From positions 1 to 64,000 of the forward strand of contig JAEURX010000006.1 of assembly GCA_016788885.1 (NCBI GenBank): a stretch of 64,000 bases of DNA, read 5' to 3'. This document shows, piece after piece, positions 14,597-24,332 of the stretch. The notes beneath the pieces are model-generated. The model worked only from the letters and a program-made list of their open reading frames with translations, searched no databases and was not told where the DNA came from. The stretch comes from Nitrospira sp. (lineage in GTDB: Bacteria; Nitrospirota; Nitrospiria; Nitrospirales; Nitrospiraceae). The first letter of the stretch is position 1, and each line of letters opens with the position of its first letter. The position numbers and the translations under genes are program-made.

Positions 14597-17095
14597 TTAC
14601 GTGCGCCGTTTGGTCCGATTGGTCGGTTGAGCGCTGAGGGGATCGTCAGGCCAATGGTGGCGCGGGTAGCGGCCGCGCAATTCCTTTTTCACGTCCTGAT
14701 ATGCTGACCGCCAGAAACTCGCCAGGTCCTTGGTGACTTGCACCGGTCTGCCGGCCGGTGAGAGCAGATGCACCATCACCGGTATCGTTCCTCCCGCAAT
14801 CCTCGGCGTCTCCTGACAGCCGAACATTTCCTGCAGGCGGACGGCCAGTATCGGCCACTCACCCTGCTCGTAATCCAGCCGGACGTGCGAGCCGCTCGGC
14901 ACCGTGATGTGCGTTGGTGCGAGGCGGGGGAGTTCCTGACGTTGCTGCCAGGTCAGCTGGCTGTCGAGCGGCGCCTGCAAGTCAAGGCGACGGAGTTGCG
15001 CCAGGCTGGTGAGCCCCGTCAGGAACGGCTCCAGCCATTGCTCGAGGGTGTTCGTCAGCGCGTCGTCGGAGAGATCGGGCCAGGTCGGGTCGAGACGATG
15101 GAGCAGGGCGACCCGTGCCCGCCACTGGTGCTGCTCCTTGGTCCAGGGCAGGGCGGCGAGTCCGATGCGACGAAGACCAACGAGCAGCGCAACCGTGACC
15201 TGGGCGTGATCCGGTTCGTGGACCGCGCGATCTTCTAGGATCAATTCACCGAAGCGCCGCTGCCGTCTGGCACGCACCGATTCGGAGCGGTCGTCCCATT
15301 CGAGCACGTCGACGGAGCGGATCGGCTCCACGCAATAGCGTTCAAGATCTTGCAGACGCACCGGTGCGGCGGCGAGGATGCGTGCCCAGTCGCCCGTGCC
15401 GTCGAGTTGTGCCACGACGAGGTACTCGTCCTGCGACAGGCTCTGATGACCTTGGAATGCGGCGCCGCGCCCATTGGCCAAACGATACCGTCCCTCGCTG
15501 CCGGGAACGCGTTGCGCCACGCGATCCGGATAGGCGAAGGCCAGCAGAATGCCGATCTGGTCGATGCCGGCATCGGATGGGGGACCCAATCGGAGTTGCC
15601 GTTGCCATTGATCCGACGCCCGTCTGACGCGATCACAACCCGCCCGGTTGATCGTTGCCCCGGCGAGGTGTTCCTTGCTGCCGTGGAGCGCCTCCGCGCG
15701 CAGCCGCAGGTCGGCGTTACGCCAACCAGGGCCACCATGCACAATGTCCCGCTCACTGAGCAGCGCGGCGAGGTCACAGGCCAAGGAGCCGAGTCCCAGC
15801 GATGCGGCGGCGACCATCATGTGGGCGAGTCGCGGGTGCACCGTGACATGCGCCAGCCGGCGTCCATGCGCGGTCAACGCACCCTGTGCATCAAGTGCGC
15901 CGAGTTGCCGGAGCAGCTCTCGTGCCTGCGCCAGCGCCCCGGCAGGCGGCGGATCGAGCCAAGACAATTCGGTGGCGTCGATCACGCCCCATTCCGCCAG
16001 ATCCAGCGCGAGCGGTGCCAGGTCCGCCTCCAGTATTTCCGGCGGCCGCCGTGGCAGTAGCCCCTGATGTTCGGCGTTGGTCCAGAGCCGATAGCAGGTA
16101 CCAGGCTCCAACCGTCCGGCGCGTCCGCGTCGTTGATCGGCTGCGTCCTGTGTGACGCGAATGGTATCGAGCCTGGTGAGTCCGCTGCGGGGATCGAAAC
16201 GGGGGACGCGCATGAGTCCGGCATCGATGACGACGCGCACGCCTTCGATGGTCAAACTGGTTTCGGCGATTGAAGTGGCCAGGACGATCTTGCGACGACC
16301 GGAAGGTGCGGGACGAATGGCCTGCTCCTGTTCATCCTGCGGCAGTTCCCCGTGCAGCGGCGCGATGATGATGTCAGGGCTCAGTCGGCTCTCGTGCAGC
16401 TGTCGTTCGACACGCCGGATCTCCGCCATGCCGGGAAGGAACACCAACAGGCTGCCTGGTTCCACGGCCAGCGCCTGCCTGATGCTTCGCACGACGGCTG
16501 AGTCGAGATGTCCTTCGATCGGGCGGTCGAGATACTGCGTGGTGACGGCAAAGAGCCGACCCTCGCAGGAGATCGTTGTCGCGTCCGGCAACAGCGCGGT
16601 GACGGCGGCGCAGTCGAGCGTCGCCGACATGACGAGCAGACGAAGATCCTCGCGGAAAAGCCGTTGCGATTCCCTTGCGAACGCCAATCCAAGATCGGCC
16701 TGCAAGCTGCGCTCATGAAATTCATCGAAGATGACAAGGCCGTATCCGGCGAGCGACGGGTCCTGTTGTAAGAGACGCGTGAGGATGCCTTCCGTCACGA
16801 CTTCGATGCGCGTGGCTGCGCTCACCTTGGATTCGTGCCGGATGCGATAGCCGACGGTTCGGCCTACCGGCTCGCCGAGGCTCGCGGCCATATAGGCGGC
16901 GGCAGCGCGCGTGGCGAGTCGGCGAGGCTCCAGCATGATCACCTTCTGCCCGGTCAGCCAGGGTTCGTCGAGCAGAGCCAAAGGTACACGAGTGGTTTTG
17001 CCTGCGCCTGGTTGCGCGGTCAGGAGTGCGGAACGGCCGGCTGCCAACCGCTCGCGGAGCGTGGGAATGGCCTCTTCTATTGGTAGTCGGTCCAT
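14597..17095 (-). CDS. hrpB: ATP-dependent RNA helicase HrpB
   Basis: An 832-residue DEAH-type helicase. Residues 28-35 form Walker A (QPGAGKTT), followed by motif Ia EPRRLATR, motif II DEFH (about residue 124) and motif III SATL. The helicase C-terminal region has QRRGRAGRLEPGTCYRLW, and HrpB-specific C-terminal domains follow (LRRLDLQAPLDSQLTW). Full length for the family. The cellular role of HrpB is poorly known, with no essential function in E. coli. It lies 106 bases upstream of the ACT-domain gene on the same strand. Confidence 0.92.
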   Translation of the reverse strand: MDRLPIEEAIPTLRERLAAGRSALLTAQPGAGKTTRVPLALLDEPWLTGQKVIMLEPRRLATRAAAAYMAASLGEPVGRTVGYRIRHESKVSAATRIEVVTEGILTRLLQQDPSLAGYGLVIFDEFHERSLQADLGLAFARESQRLFREDLRLLVMSATLDCAAVTALLPDATTISCEGRLFAVTTQYLDRPIEGHLDSAVVRSIRQALAVEPGSLLVFLPGMAEIRRVERQLHESRLSPDIIIAPLHGELPQDEQEQAIRPAPSGRRKIVLATSIAETSLTIEGVRVVIDAGLMRVPRFDPRSGLTRLDTIRVTQDAADQRRGRAGRLEPGTCYRLWTNAEHQGLLPRRPPEILEADLAPLALDLAEWGVIDATELSWLDPPPAGALAQARELLRQLGALDAQGALTAHGRRLAHVTVHPRLAHMMVAAASLGLGSLACDLAALLSERDIVHGGPGWRNADLRLRAEALHGSKEHLAGATINRAGCDRVRRASDQWQRQLRLGPPSDAGIDQIGILLAFAYPDRVAQRVPGSEGRYRLANGRGAAFQGHQSLSQDEYLVVAQLDGTGDWARILAAAPVRLQDLERYCVEPIRSVDVLEWDDRSESVRARRQRRFGELILEDRAVHEPDHAQVTVALLVGLRRIGLAALPWTKEQHQWRARVALLHRLDPTWPDLSDDALTNTLEQWLEPFLTGLTSLAQLRRLDLQAPLDSQLTWQQRQELPRLAPTHITVPSGSHVRLDYEQGEWPILAVRLQEMFGCQETPRIAGGTIPVMVHLLSPAGRPVQVTKDLASFWRSAYQDVKKELRGRYPRHHWPDDPLSAQPTNRTKRRT

Positions 17096-17202
17096 GATAG
17101 GGTGCGCGCTGCGATGACGCGCGAACCGGACTGTAGCAGAAACGGGACCTGCTCGCCGAGTGCGAATCTGCGGTCCCGCGAGATCGAGGAGAGCGAGAGA
17201 CG

Positions 17203-17403
17203 ATGCAACGATTGATCTGGACGAGCGACAAGCCGAAGCAGGCCGGGTGGTATTGGTGGCGTGGCCTGGGAGAAGACACGGATCCCCTCATCCTCTTCGT
17301 CGATGAAGTGGGGTATTTTCAATGGCCCGATGGAGCGTCCCAGGAAGTGGGCCTGACCAAGGGCGAGTGGGCCGGCCCGCTCACGCCGCCCAGTGAGAGC
17401 TGA
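17203..17403 (+). CDS. Small Trp-rich hypothetical protein
   Basis: A 66-residue protein with GAGGAGAG upstream of the ATG. It begins MQRLIWTSDKPKQAGWYWWR, a pattern of small phage-associated and bacterial proteins where 'KPxxxGWYWxR' forms a beta-hairpin. It ends 8 bases before the ferritin-like gene, so the two are probably co-transcribed. Function unknown. Confidence 0.65.
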   Translation: MQRLIWTSDKPKQAGWYWWRGLGEDTDPLILFVDEVGYFQWPDGASQEVGLTKGEWAGPLTPPSES

Positions 17404-17411
17404 CCGCTCCG

Positions 17412-18002
17412 ATGATCACCCTTCCTCAGACGTGCGAACAGGCGCTGCTTGAGCGGTTCCTGCGTGCCGAGGCCATGGCCCTGTGGGCGGTGCGCGCGGC
17501 GCAGACCCAAGACCTCCCGCGCCATGTGCAGACCTTTCTCCAGCGGCATGAGACGGATGAACAGGACCACCTCAAACAATTCGAGGGCATGCTCGGCACC
17601 CTGTCTCACCGACCGGCGACGCTGCCGACCGTGCCGTCACAGTGGGAGATGCTGGCGGTGCTGTTGTTTGGATACGAAGCGTTGGGGCTGGAATTTGCGT
17701 CGTTGTTGGCGGGCATCAGACCCGACCTGTCGGACATTCTGGACGATGAGCGGGTACATGTCGGATTTTTCGAGAAGGAACTGAGGACGATCCTTGCCGG
17801 CGGTGGCGTCGGGGCGCAACAGGCGCGAGAGACTGCGCGAACGTGGTGGAAGAAGTTGCCGCGCACGGTGGATCGGTACCTCAAGGACCCTGCATTGGCA
17901 CCTTATCGAACCGAGCTGCGAGGACAGATCCTGTCGGCGATCGGGCAACGGTTTGTCGCGCTCGGGCTGCTGGCCGAGGCCACGATTCCGGTTGCCTCCT
18001 GA
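17412..18002 (+). CDS. Ferritin-like domain protein
   Basis: A 196-residue all-helical protein. Pairs of acidic and His residues occur at helix positions expected for a diiron four-helix bundle: RAEAMALW (about 18), HETDEQDH (about 45), GYEALGLEF (about 90) and DDERVHVGFFEKEL (about 115). It fits the broad ferritin-like group rather than bacterioferritin or rubrerythrin (no rubredoxin domain, no haem Met). Possible roles are iron oxidation or hydroxylation. Co-directional with the small gene 8 bases upstream and followed by a strong hairpin. Confidence 0.65.
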   Translation: MITLPQTCEQALLERFLRAEAMALWAVRAAQTQDLPRHVQTFLQRHETDEQDHLKQFEGMLGTLSHRPATLPTVPSQWEMLAVLLFGYEALGLEFASLLAGIRPDLSDILDDERVHVGFFEKELRTILAGGGVGAQQARETARTWWKKLPRTVDRYLKDPALAPYRTELRGQILSAIGQRFVALGLLAEATIPVAS

Positions 18003-18024
18003 CAATTACGAGTCCCTCTGACCG

Positions 18025-18055
18025 TGCGGGATGATCCCTAGGACCATCCCGCACG
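18025..18055. terminator. Hairpin terminator, 14-bp stem
   Basis: GTGCGGGATGATCC (18025-18038) pairs with GGACCATCCCGCAC (18042-18055) over 14 positions with one mismatch (G-U in RNA of one strand) and a 3-base loop. It lies 22 bases after the ferritin-like stop. No long T-run follows, but the stem is strong. Confidence 0.7.
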
Positions 18056-18157
18056 CTCGTTGGTTCTATGCGTGTCGTAGTTCGTTGCGGAAACACTGGC
18101 CGGTTGTGTCATGGTTTGTGCTGTGCTCCAGGTGTCGGTTCACGTCAGCACAAAGTG

Positions 18158-18280
18158 CAGGATGCGCAAAAAGGCAGTCCAGCAAGGCCGCAACGAGCGA
18201 AGAGGCGAGTCGTACTCTCGTGGTACGGTGAGCCTCTAAGTGACGCGAGCACGCCGCTGGCGGACGTTTTCCGCATCCTG
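18158..18280 (+). repeat. Structured intergenic element, copy 1
   Basis: A 123-bp element bounded by exact inverted repeats CAGGATGCG (18158-18166) and CGCATCCTG (18272-18280), extended by C-AAAA/TTTT-C next to them. Inside are AGCAAGGCCGCA, a hairpin (CGTAC with GTACG, flanked by AGAGGC/GCCTCT) and CGAGCACGC. It ends directly at the stop codon of the porin gene. Two further members are at 34457-34583 (opposite orientation) and 49007-49126. The role could be termination, mRNA protection or a mobile non-autonomous repeat. Confidence 0.75.
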
Positions 18281-19597
18281 TTAGAACTGTACATTCCCGT
18301 TGATCGCCGCCAACACCTGATTCTTATTCAGGCCATCGTTGAAGGGCTGTCGTTGCCCGTCGAACCAGTCGGCACGGACTTCGGGACGGATCAGCACGTT
18401 GGGATGCGGCCGGTAGTTGAGGCCGACGCTGACCGAGTAGAAGGAGCCGGCGAACGGTCCGAGGTTCGGGTTGTCACGGACCGGGTTGCCGCCGACGCGA
18501 GTGCCGGCCTCGTCGCGCATCCATTCGAAACGAAGTCCCGCCCGCACCTCGTCGGTGAGGGCATAGTAGAGGTAGTTGTCGATGCCGTACCAGCGCGCGG
18601 TGCCGCCGTCGAGCCGGCCCTGGTTCTGATAGGCATAGTGGTGGTGGAGGACATATTCCCAGCGCTCCGCCGGATGCAGCGTGAAGATCGCACTGTAGCG
18701 GGTGCGGGTTTCAAACTGCGTGGCGACGGCGCTGGGTTCGTTTCCGGTGGCCATCGAGAAGGAGAGCGACCAGAAATCCTGTGGGGCGGTGTACTTGATG
18801 CTGGCGAGACCCGTGGCGCTGTCTTTGTAGCGGTCCAATGAGTCCCATCCATTGACCACGCCGCCTTGCAGGGTGACCCGGTCATTCACGTGCCACGTCG
18901 CCAAGCCGCCCCAGTGGGTGAACGGTCCGGCGAACTGATAGGCGTAGGATTTGGAATAGAAGAAGTTGTTGATCGACGGCACGCCTTCATACCCGATGAT
19001 CGTGTAGAAGTGTCCGACCTTGACGGAAAAGGTCTGGTTGCCGATTTCCGCATAGGCTTGCGGCATGGCCAGCCCATAGTGTTGGCCCTGTGCGTTCCAG
19101 CGCTGCGCGCCGTTCTCCCGCCGCTCGACCCCGTTGCTCTGCGTCAGGAAGTAATCGTAGCCGTACATGAAATCAAGGCGTCCGCCGATGCCCCAGTTGC
19201 TGCCCGTCGCCGTCAACGGCTTCTCGACGATCATGTACAACTGGTTGAGGACCGGGATATCGCGGTCGATCGCGTTGTATGGTCCGTTGAAATTGCTGCT
19301 CGGGCTGCTGGCGTTGTAGGTGTATCCACCGTCGATCCACCCCCGGACGCGCAGGAAGCCGTCTTGCGGGAGAAAACGACGAATGCCCTTCTCGTCCGCG
19401 TGCCAGAGGGAATCGGTCCACAGCGGGTCGGATGTTGGACTCGCCTCTACGCCGGACGTTTGCGCGGAGAACACGGGCGCGGACGTATCGCCCAACGACA
19501 CTCCGGTGGGTAACGATTGACCGTAGGCGGCTCCGGTGCCACCGCTGACTGTGAGGACCATAGCCATGATGAACCTGTTCACATGCGTCTTCGACAT
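18281..19597 (-). CDS. Outer-membrane beta-barrel porin (OmpL/bbp2-like)
   Basis: A 438-residue protein with a signal peptide (cut after about residue 26, AAYGQS). Most of it consists of alternating amphipathic strands rich in Tyr, Trp and Gly (RVRGWIDGGYTYN, FSVKVGHFYTIIGYEG, SVSVGLNYRPHPNVLIRPEVRADW), and it ends in Phe (NVQF), the usual C-terminal signal for barrel assembly. This matches the putative porin family DUF1597/bbp2. AGGAGG lies 11 bases before the ATG. Probably a diffusion porin; solute unknown. The upstream 267 bases hold no gene I can see. Confidence 0.8.
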   Translation of the reverse strand: MSKTHVNRFIMAMVLTVSGGTGAAYGQSLPTGVSLGDTSAPVFSAQTSGVEASPTSDPLWTDSLWHADEKGIRRFLPQDGFLRVRGWIDGGYTYNASSPSSNFNGPYNAIDRDIPVLNQLYMIVEKPLTATGSNWGIGGRLDFMYGYDYFLTQSNGVERRENGAQRWNAQGQHYGLAMPQAYAEIGNQTFSVKVGHFYTIIGYEGVPSINNFFYSKSYAYQFAGPFTHWGGLATWHVNDRVTLQGGVVNGWDSLDRYKDSATGLASIKYTAPQDFWSLSFSMATGNEPSAVATQFETRTRYSAIFTLHPAERWEYVLHHHYAYQNQGRLDGGTARWYGIDNYLYYALTDEVRAGLRFEWMRDEAGTRVGGNPVRDNPNLGPFAGSFYSVSVGLNYRPHPNVLIRPEVRADWFDGQRQPFNDGLNKNQVLAAINGNVQF

Positions 19598-19864
19598 ACC
19601 GCCACATACCTCCTGTGAAAGAATCCGTGCACGATGCGTGAGTCTGCCGGGTGTGGTGCGGGTGTTGCCCGGCGACGTTCGATGGTGCTGATCGATAAGG
19701 GGTGAGACGCCGCACGTCAGCGGGCGCAGTCTAACAAGTCGCAGGCCATCAGGAAATCAGGGAAACCTTGTAGAGTCTTGAAGGGTGAAGCAAGGATGCA
19801 GGGACAGGAAGAGACAGTTGGCTGATGAGGAATTGCGGGAGCATGAAAGGGGAAGGGGCTACGG

Positions 19865-20833
19865 TTACGTCGCGACCGGTACGAGTCCACCGACGACACC
19901 GATCTTGCGAAACTTCTGATCGCGTTGCGCGATGAGCTGATCGCTCGGCAGCTCAGCCAGGGCATAGAGCTGATTGGTCAGCGCCTTCGCGACTCGGTCG
20001 CACATGGCCCGCGGCTCGCGGTGGGCGCCGCCGAGCGGCTCGGGAATGACTTCGTCGACGATGCCGAGCCCGACGAGATCCTGCGCGGTCATGCGTAGCG
20101 ACGCTGCGGCATCGGGCACCTTGGTCGGATCGTCGTAGAGAATTGCGGCACAGCCTTCTGGGGAGATGACGGAATAGACGGAATGTTCCAACATCAAAAT
20201 ACGATCGCTCACGCCGAGGGCCAGCGCGCCGCCGCTGCCGCCTTCGCCGATGACGACGGAAATGATGGGCACGGTCAACCGTGACATGACGAAGAGGTTA
20301 CGAGCGATCGCTTCGGCTTGTCCGCGTTCTTCCGCGCCGATACCGGGATAGGCGCCGGGGGTGTCGATCAGGGTAATGATGGGGCGGTTGAATTTTTCGG
20401 CCAAGCGCATGAGGCGCAATGCTTTGCGATAGCCTTCGGGATTCGGCATGCCGAAGTTTCGCTGCATCCGTTCCTTGAGCGTTTTGCCTTTTTGATGACC
20501 GATGATCATGACCGAGCGATCGTTGAAGCGGGCGAATCCGCCGACGATGGCGCGGTCGTCGCCGAAGCTGCGATCGCCGTGCAATTCGAGAAATTCGCGG
20601 GAGAGTTCGCTGATATAGTCGAGGGTCGTCGGGCGCTGAGGGTGACGGGCCAATTGGGTCCGCTGCCAGGGGGTCAGGGTCGTGTAGAGTTGGTGCTCGA
20701 CCTGCGCGAGTTTGGTCCGAAGCTTCCGGATTTCTTCCTGCGTGCCGGACTTGGGTGACTCGGCGGAAACCAGCTTCTCGATTTTTTCTTCGAGTTCGCG
20801 GATCGGTTTTTCAAAGTCGAGGTAGTCTCTCAT
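19865..20833 (-). CDS. accA: Acetyl-CoA carboxylase carboxyltransferase subunit alpha
   Basis: A 322-residue AccA, which with AccD transfers carboxyl from biotin to acetyl-CoA to make malonyl-CoA for fatty acids. The family opening YLDFEKPIRELEEKIEKL is followed by the crotonase-fold core with GHQKGKT, NFGMPNPEGYRKALRLM and the oxyanion region GEGGSGGALALGVSDRILMLE. Typical length. It follows dnaE by 38 bases on the same strand, an arrangement common in many bacteria. accD is not in the window. Confidence 0.96.
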   Translation of the reverse strand: MRDYLDFEKPIRELEEKIEKLVSAESPKSGTQEEIRKLRTKLAQVEHQLYTTLTPWQRTQLARHPQRPTTLDYISELSREFLELHGDRSFGDDRAIVGGFARFNDRSVMIIGHQKGKTLKERMQRNFGMPNPEGYRKALRLMRLAEKFNRPIITLIDTPGAYPGIGAEERGQAEAIARNLFVMSRLTVPIISVVIGEGGSGGALALGVSDRILMLEHSVYSVISPEGCAAILYDDPTKVPDAAASLRMTAQDLVGLGIVDEVIPEPLGGAHREPRAMCDRVAKALTNQLYALAELPSDQLIAQRDQKFRKIGVVGGLVPVAT

Positions 20834-20871
20834 GCTCCTGAACTCCCTTACGGGTGTTGCCTAGGTTCCGC

Positions 20872-23800
20872 CTAGGTTACCAAAGTGATGGCACCTTTGC
20901 CCAGTACTTCCTCAATATCGGCGACAAAATGCTCGCTGGGAGTAATTTTGACGTTGGGCAGGGGGGAGGTACGGGCTTCGATGGTGCCACCGAGCGCCAT
21001 CACCAGGGACACCGTCGATGAGCCGGGATACTTTTGGAAGACCTGCCGAAGCATCGGCAATCTCGTTGAGGCCGACGGGCTGTCGTGCAGGCGAATCATC
21101 ACCCGCGAGATACCCTTGTTCTGGAGTTCGGCCAACGGTTCGATCTTGGTCCCACGCAACTTGGTGCCCTTGTCCCCGCGATCCACGGTGCCTGTCAACC
21201 GTACGACCTGTTCCGGCACGATCATGTCGGCATGGTCTCGATAGAGGTCGGGGAAGGCTATCACTTCTATCACTCCGTGTAAATCCTCAAGGGTGATGTA
21301 GGCCATGCGGTCGCCCTTTTTGGTCAGCATGGATTTCACCGCCGTGATGATGCCGCAGAGTTTCACTTCGCGACCGTCCGGCACATCGGCCACCTGCATG
21401 CTCGTCGTGTTGGAGAAGAGTTGGATGGCGGCTTCATAGCGGGCCAGCGGATGCGCGCTGATGTAGAAGCCGGTCAACTCGCGCTCGTACTTTAACAGCT
21501 CACCCTGGCTCCACTCGGGCACATCGGGCAGGGTCGGATCGGCCAAACTTTGCGGAAGGCCGACGGTCTCGTCGCCGAAGATGCTGGTTTGGCCGACCGC
21601 GCGTTCCTTTTGAATGCTCACCCCTTCGTCCATCGCCTGATCGAGGACGGCCAGATATTGTGAGCGCCGGCCTCCCATGGAGTCGAAGGCTCCGGCCTTG
21701 ATGAGGCCTTCCATCATCCGTTTGTTCAGCTTGCGGAGATCGACGCGGCGGAATAGATCGAAGAACGAGCGGAACGGGCCGCCTTCCGTGCGCGACTCGA
21801 TGACCGCCTCGACGGCGCCTTCGCCGACATTCTTGATGGCGGCCAGCCCGAAACGAATGCTCTTATCGACGACGGCGAAATCCTTCTGGCTTTGATTCAC
21901 GTCCGGCGGCAGCACGGGAATCCCGAGCCCCCGGCATTCCGTGAAGTAGCCGACGATCTTGTCGGCGTTGCCCATGTCGGTGGTCATGAGGGACGCCATG
22001 AATTCCGTCGGATAATGCGCCTTCAGGTAGGCGGTGTGGTAGCAGACCACGGCGTAGGCGGCGGCGTGTGATTTGTTGAAACCATAGCCGGCGAATTTCT
22101 GGATCAGCTCGTACAGTTTGTCGGCTTTTTTCTCCGGGATTTTTTTCTGGCTGGCCCCTTCCAGAAATTTGACCCGGAGCTTCTCCATCTCCTCCGGCTT
22201 CTTCTTACCCATGGCGCGGCGGAGAATGTCCGCTTGTCCCAGCGAGAAACCGGCCACCTTGTTGGCGATGGCCATGACCTGCTCCTGGTACACGATGACG
22301 CCGTACGTGTCCTTCAGGATCGGCTCGAGTTCAGGCATTTCGTAGGCGATGGGCACCTTCCCCTGCTTGCGCTTGATGAAGTCGGGGATCAGATCCATGG
22401 GGCCAGGGCGATAGAGCGCGATGATGGCGATGATGTCCTCGAACCGGTCGGGCTTGAGGCCCATCAGCAGGTCGCGCATGCCGGAGCTTTCCAGCTGGAA
22501 CACGCCCGTCGTTTTACCGGAGGAGAGCAGCTCGAACGTCGCCTGATCGTCGAAGGGCAGTTGTTCGACCCGCAACGGCGGTTGGTCGGGGCGGCCTTGG
22601 TTGACCAACGACTCGGCCCGCTGAATCATCGTCAAGGTCTTCAGCCCGAGAAAGTCGAATTTCACCAGGCCGATTTTTTCGACATCACCCATGGAATATT
22701 GGGTGACGATTTCGTCTTTAGGACCTTTGTAGAGCGGGACATGTTCCGTGAGCGGTTGATCGGAAATGACAATGCCGGCCGCATGTGTGGAGGCATGGCG
22801 CGCCAGTCCTTCGAGCGACTGCGCCACCGACATGAGTTCCTTGACCTTCACGTCTTTGTCGACGAGTTCCTTGAGGCGCGGTTCCTGTTCGAGCGCTTTG
22901 TCGAGCGTCATCTTCAAATCGTCGGGGACCAGTTTGGCGATCCGGTCGACTTCGGCGTAGGGCATTTCAAGCACCCGCCCGACATCGCGGATGGCGGCCT
23001 TGGCCTTCATGGTTCCGAATGTGATGATTTGCGCGACGTGGTCTTCGCCGTATTTGTGGATGACGTAGTTGATGACCTCATCCCGGCGATCCATGCAGAA
23101 GTCCATGTCGATGTCGGGGAGGGACACCCGCTCGGGATTCAAGAACCGCTCGAACAGGAGCGAGTAGACCAGCGGATCGAGGTCGGTGATGCGGAGGGCA
23201 TAAGCGACGAGGCTGCCGGCGGCGGAGCCGCGCCCCGGTCCCACGGGGATGCCGCGCGAGCGCGCAAACTTGATGATGTCCCATACGATGAGAAAATACC
23301 CGGCGAATCCCATCGAACAGATCACCGCGATTTCTTCCTTCAGCCGGACCTGATAGGCGAGCTCGGGAATGGAGCTCGGGCGTTCCTTGAGGCGTGCGGC
23401 GAGCCCTTCCATCGCGAGTTGCTCGACGTAGGTTTCACGCGTGAGCCCTTCCGGCACTTTGAACTGCGGCAGATAGGTTTTGTTGAGGGCCAGTTCGAGG
23501 GTGCAGGCTTCGGCGATCTTCACGGTGTTGGAGACGGCCGTCGGCATTTCTTTGAACTCAACCAGCGCCTGCTCGGTGGATTTCACGTAGAGCTGGTCGG
23601 TGTCGAATTTCATCCGGTTGGGATCGTTGATCGTTTTCCCGGTCTGCAAGCAGAGCATGAGGTCGTGCGGACGCGAGTCTTCTTTTTTCAGGTAGTGGCA
23701 GTCGTTGGTGCCCGCGAGAGGGATGCCGAGCTTCTTGTGGATGTCGAGCAGCCCGTCGTTGGCGATGCGTTGGTGCTCCAACCCGTTGGCTTGCAGTTCG

Positions 23801-24324
23801 AGATAATAATTGTCCTTGCCGAAAATCTCGCGATACTCGCCCGCCGCTTTGGTGGCGCCGGCCAGATCTTTCTGCCCGATGAGATAGGCGACTTCTCCGC
23901 TCAGGCAACCGGACAGGCCGATCAGGCCTTCGTGGTGCTGTTGAAGAATTTCTTTATCCATCCGCGGCTTATAATAAAAACCTTCAAGGTATGCTTTGCT
24001 CACAAGCTTGATAAGGTTCTGGTATCCCTTGAGGTTTGTGGCCAGCAGAATGAGGTGGTAGTAGTCGTTGTGCGCGAGGTGCGAATTCTTTTCGAGCCGG
24101 CTGCCCGGCGCCATGTAGGCTTCGCAACCGATGATCGGCTTGACCCCGGCTTCTTTGGCCTTCCGGTAAAACTCCACCGCCCCGAACATGTTGCCATGAT
24201 CGGTCATCGCGACGGCCGGTTGCCCGAACGACTTCACCTGCTGCATCAGGGGGTCGATCTGATTGGCGCCGTCGAGAAGGCTGTATTGGGTGTGGAGATG
24301 GAGATGAACGAATTGTGATGCCAC
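20872..24324 (-). CDS. dnaE: DNA polymerase III subunit alpha
   Basis: The 1150-residue replicative polymerase. The N-terminal PHP domain (FVHLHLHTQYSLLDGA, residues 5-20) retains its His residues, so metal binding and proofreading-type activity are possible. The palm carries GRGSAAGSLVAY and PDIDMDF (catalytic Asps near residue 404). A helix-hairpin-helix and OB-fold (VRLTGTVDRGDKGTKLRG) complete it. The start is GTG at 24324; no ribosome site precedes it and the promoter ends 8 bases away, so the mRNA may be leaderless. accA follows. Confidence 0.97.
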   Translation of the reverse strand: MASQFVHLHLHTQYSLLDGANQIDPLMQQVKSFGQPAVAMTDHGNMFGAVEFYRKAKEAGVKPIIGCEAYMAPGSRLEKNSHLAHNDYYHLILLATNLKGYQNLIKLVSKAYLEGFYYKPRMDKEILQQHHEGLIGLSGCLSGEVAYLIGQKDLAGATKAAGEYREIFGKDNYYLELQANGLEHQRIANDGLLDIHKKLGIPLAGTNDCHYLKKEDSRPHDLMLCLQTGKTINDPNRMKFDTDQLYVKSTEQALVEFKEMPTAVSNTVKIAEACTLELALNKTYLPQFKVPEGLTRETYVEQLAMEGLAARLKERPSSIPELAYQVRLKEEIAVICSMGFAGYFLIVWDIIKFARSRGIPVGPGRGSAAGSLVAYALRITDLDPLVYSLLFERFLNPERVSLPDIDMDFCMDRRDEVINYVIHKYGEDHVAQIITFGTMKAKAAIRDVGRVLEMPYAEVDRIAKLVPDDLKMTLDKALEQEPRLKELVDKDVKVKELMSVAQSLEGLARHASTHAAGIVISDQPLTEHVPLYKGPKDEIVTQYSMGDVEKIGLVKFDFLGLKTLTMIQRAESLVNQGRPDQPPLRVEQLPFDDQATFELLSSGKTTGVFQLESSGMRDLLMGLKPDRFEDIIAIIALYRPGPMDLIPDFIKRKQGKVPIAYEMPELEPILKDTYGVIVYQEQVMAIANKVAGFSLGQADILRRAMGKKKPEEMEKLRVKFLEGASQKKIPEKKADKLYELIQKFAGYGFNKSHAAAYAVVCYHTAYLKAHYPTEFMASLMTTDMGNADKIVGYFTECRGLGIPVLPPDVNQSQKDFAVVDKSIRFGLAAIKNVGEGAVEAVIESRTEGGPFRSFFDLFRRVDLRKLNKRMMEGLIKAGAFDSMGGRRSQYLAVLDQAMDEGVSIQKERAVGQTSIFGDETVGLPQSLADPTLPDVPEWSQGELLKYERELTGFYISAHPLARYEAAIQLFSNTTSMQVADVPDGREVKLCGIITAVKSMLTKKGDRMAYITLEDLHGVIEVIAFPDLYRDHADMIVPEQVVRLTGTVDRGDKGTKLRGTKIEPLAELQNKGISRVMIRLHDSPSASTRLPMLRQVFQKYPGSSTVSLVMALGGTIEARTSPLPNVKITPSEHFVADIEEVLGKGAITLVT

Positions 24325-24332
24325 GGGGTCCG

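Noticed and set aside
22234-24318. A 694-codon open frame on the plus strand opposite dnaE
   Set aside because: It lies wholly antisense to a well-defined dnaE with every motif in place, its product has no recognisable domain and an odd composition; long antisense frames are common at this GC content.
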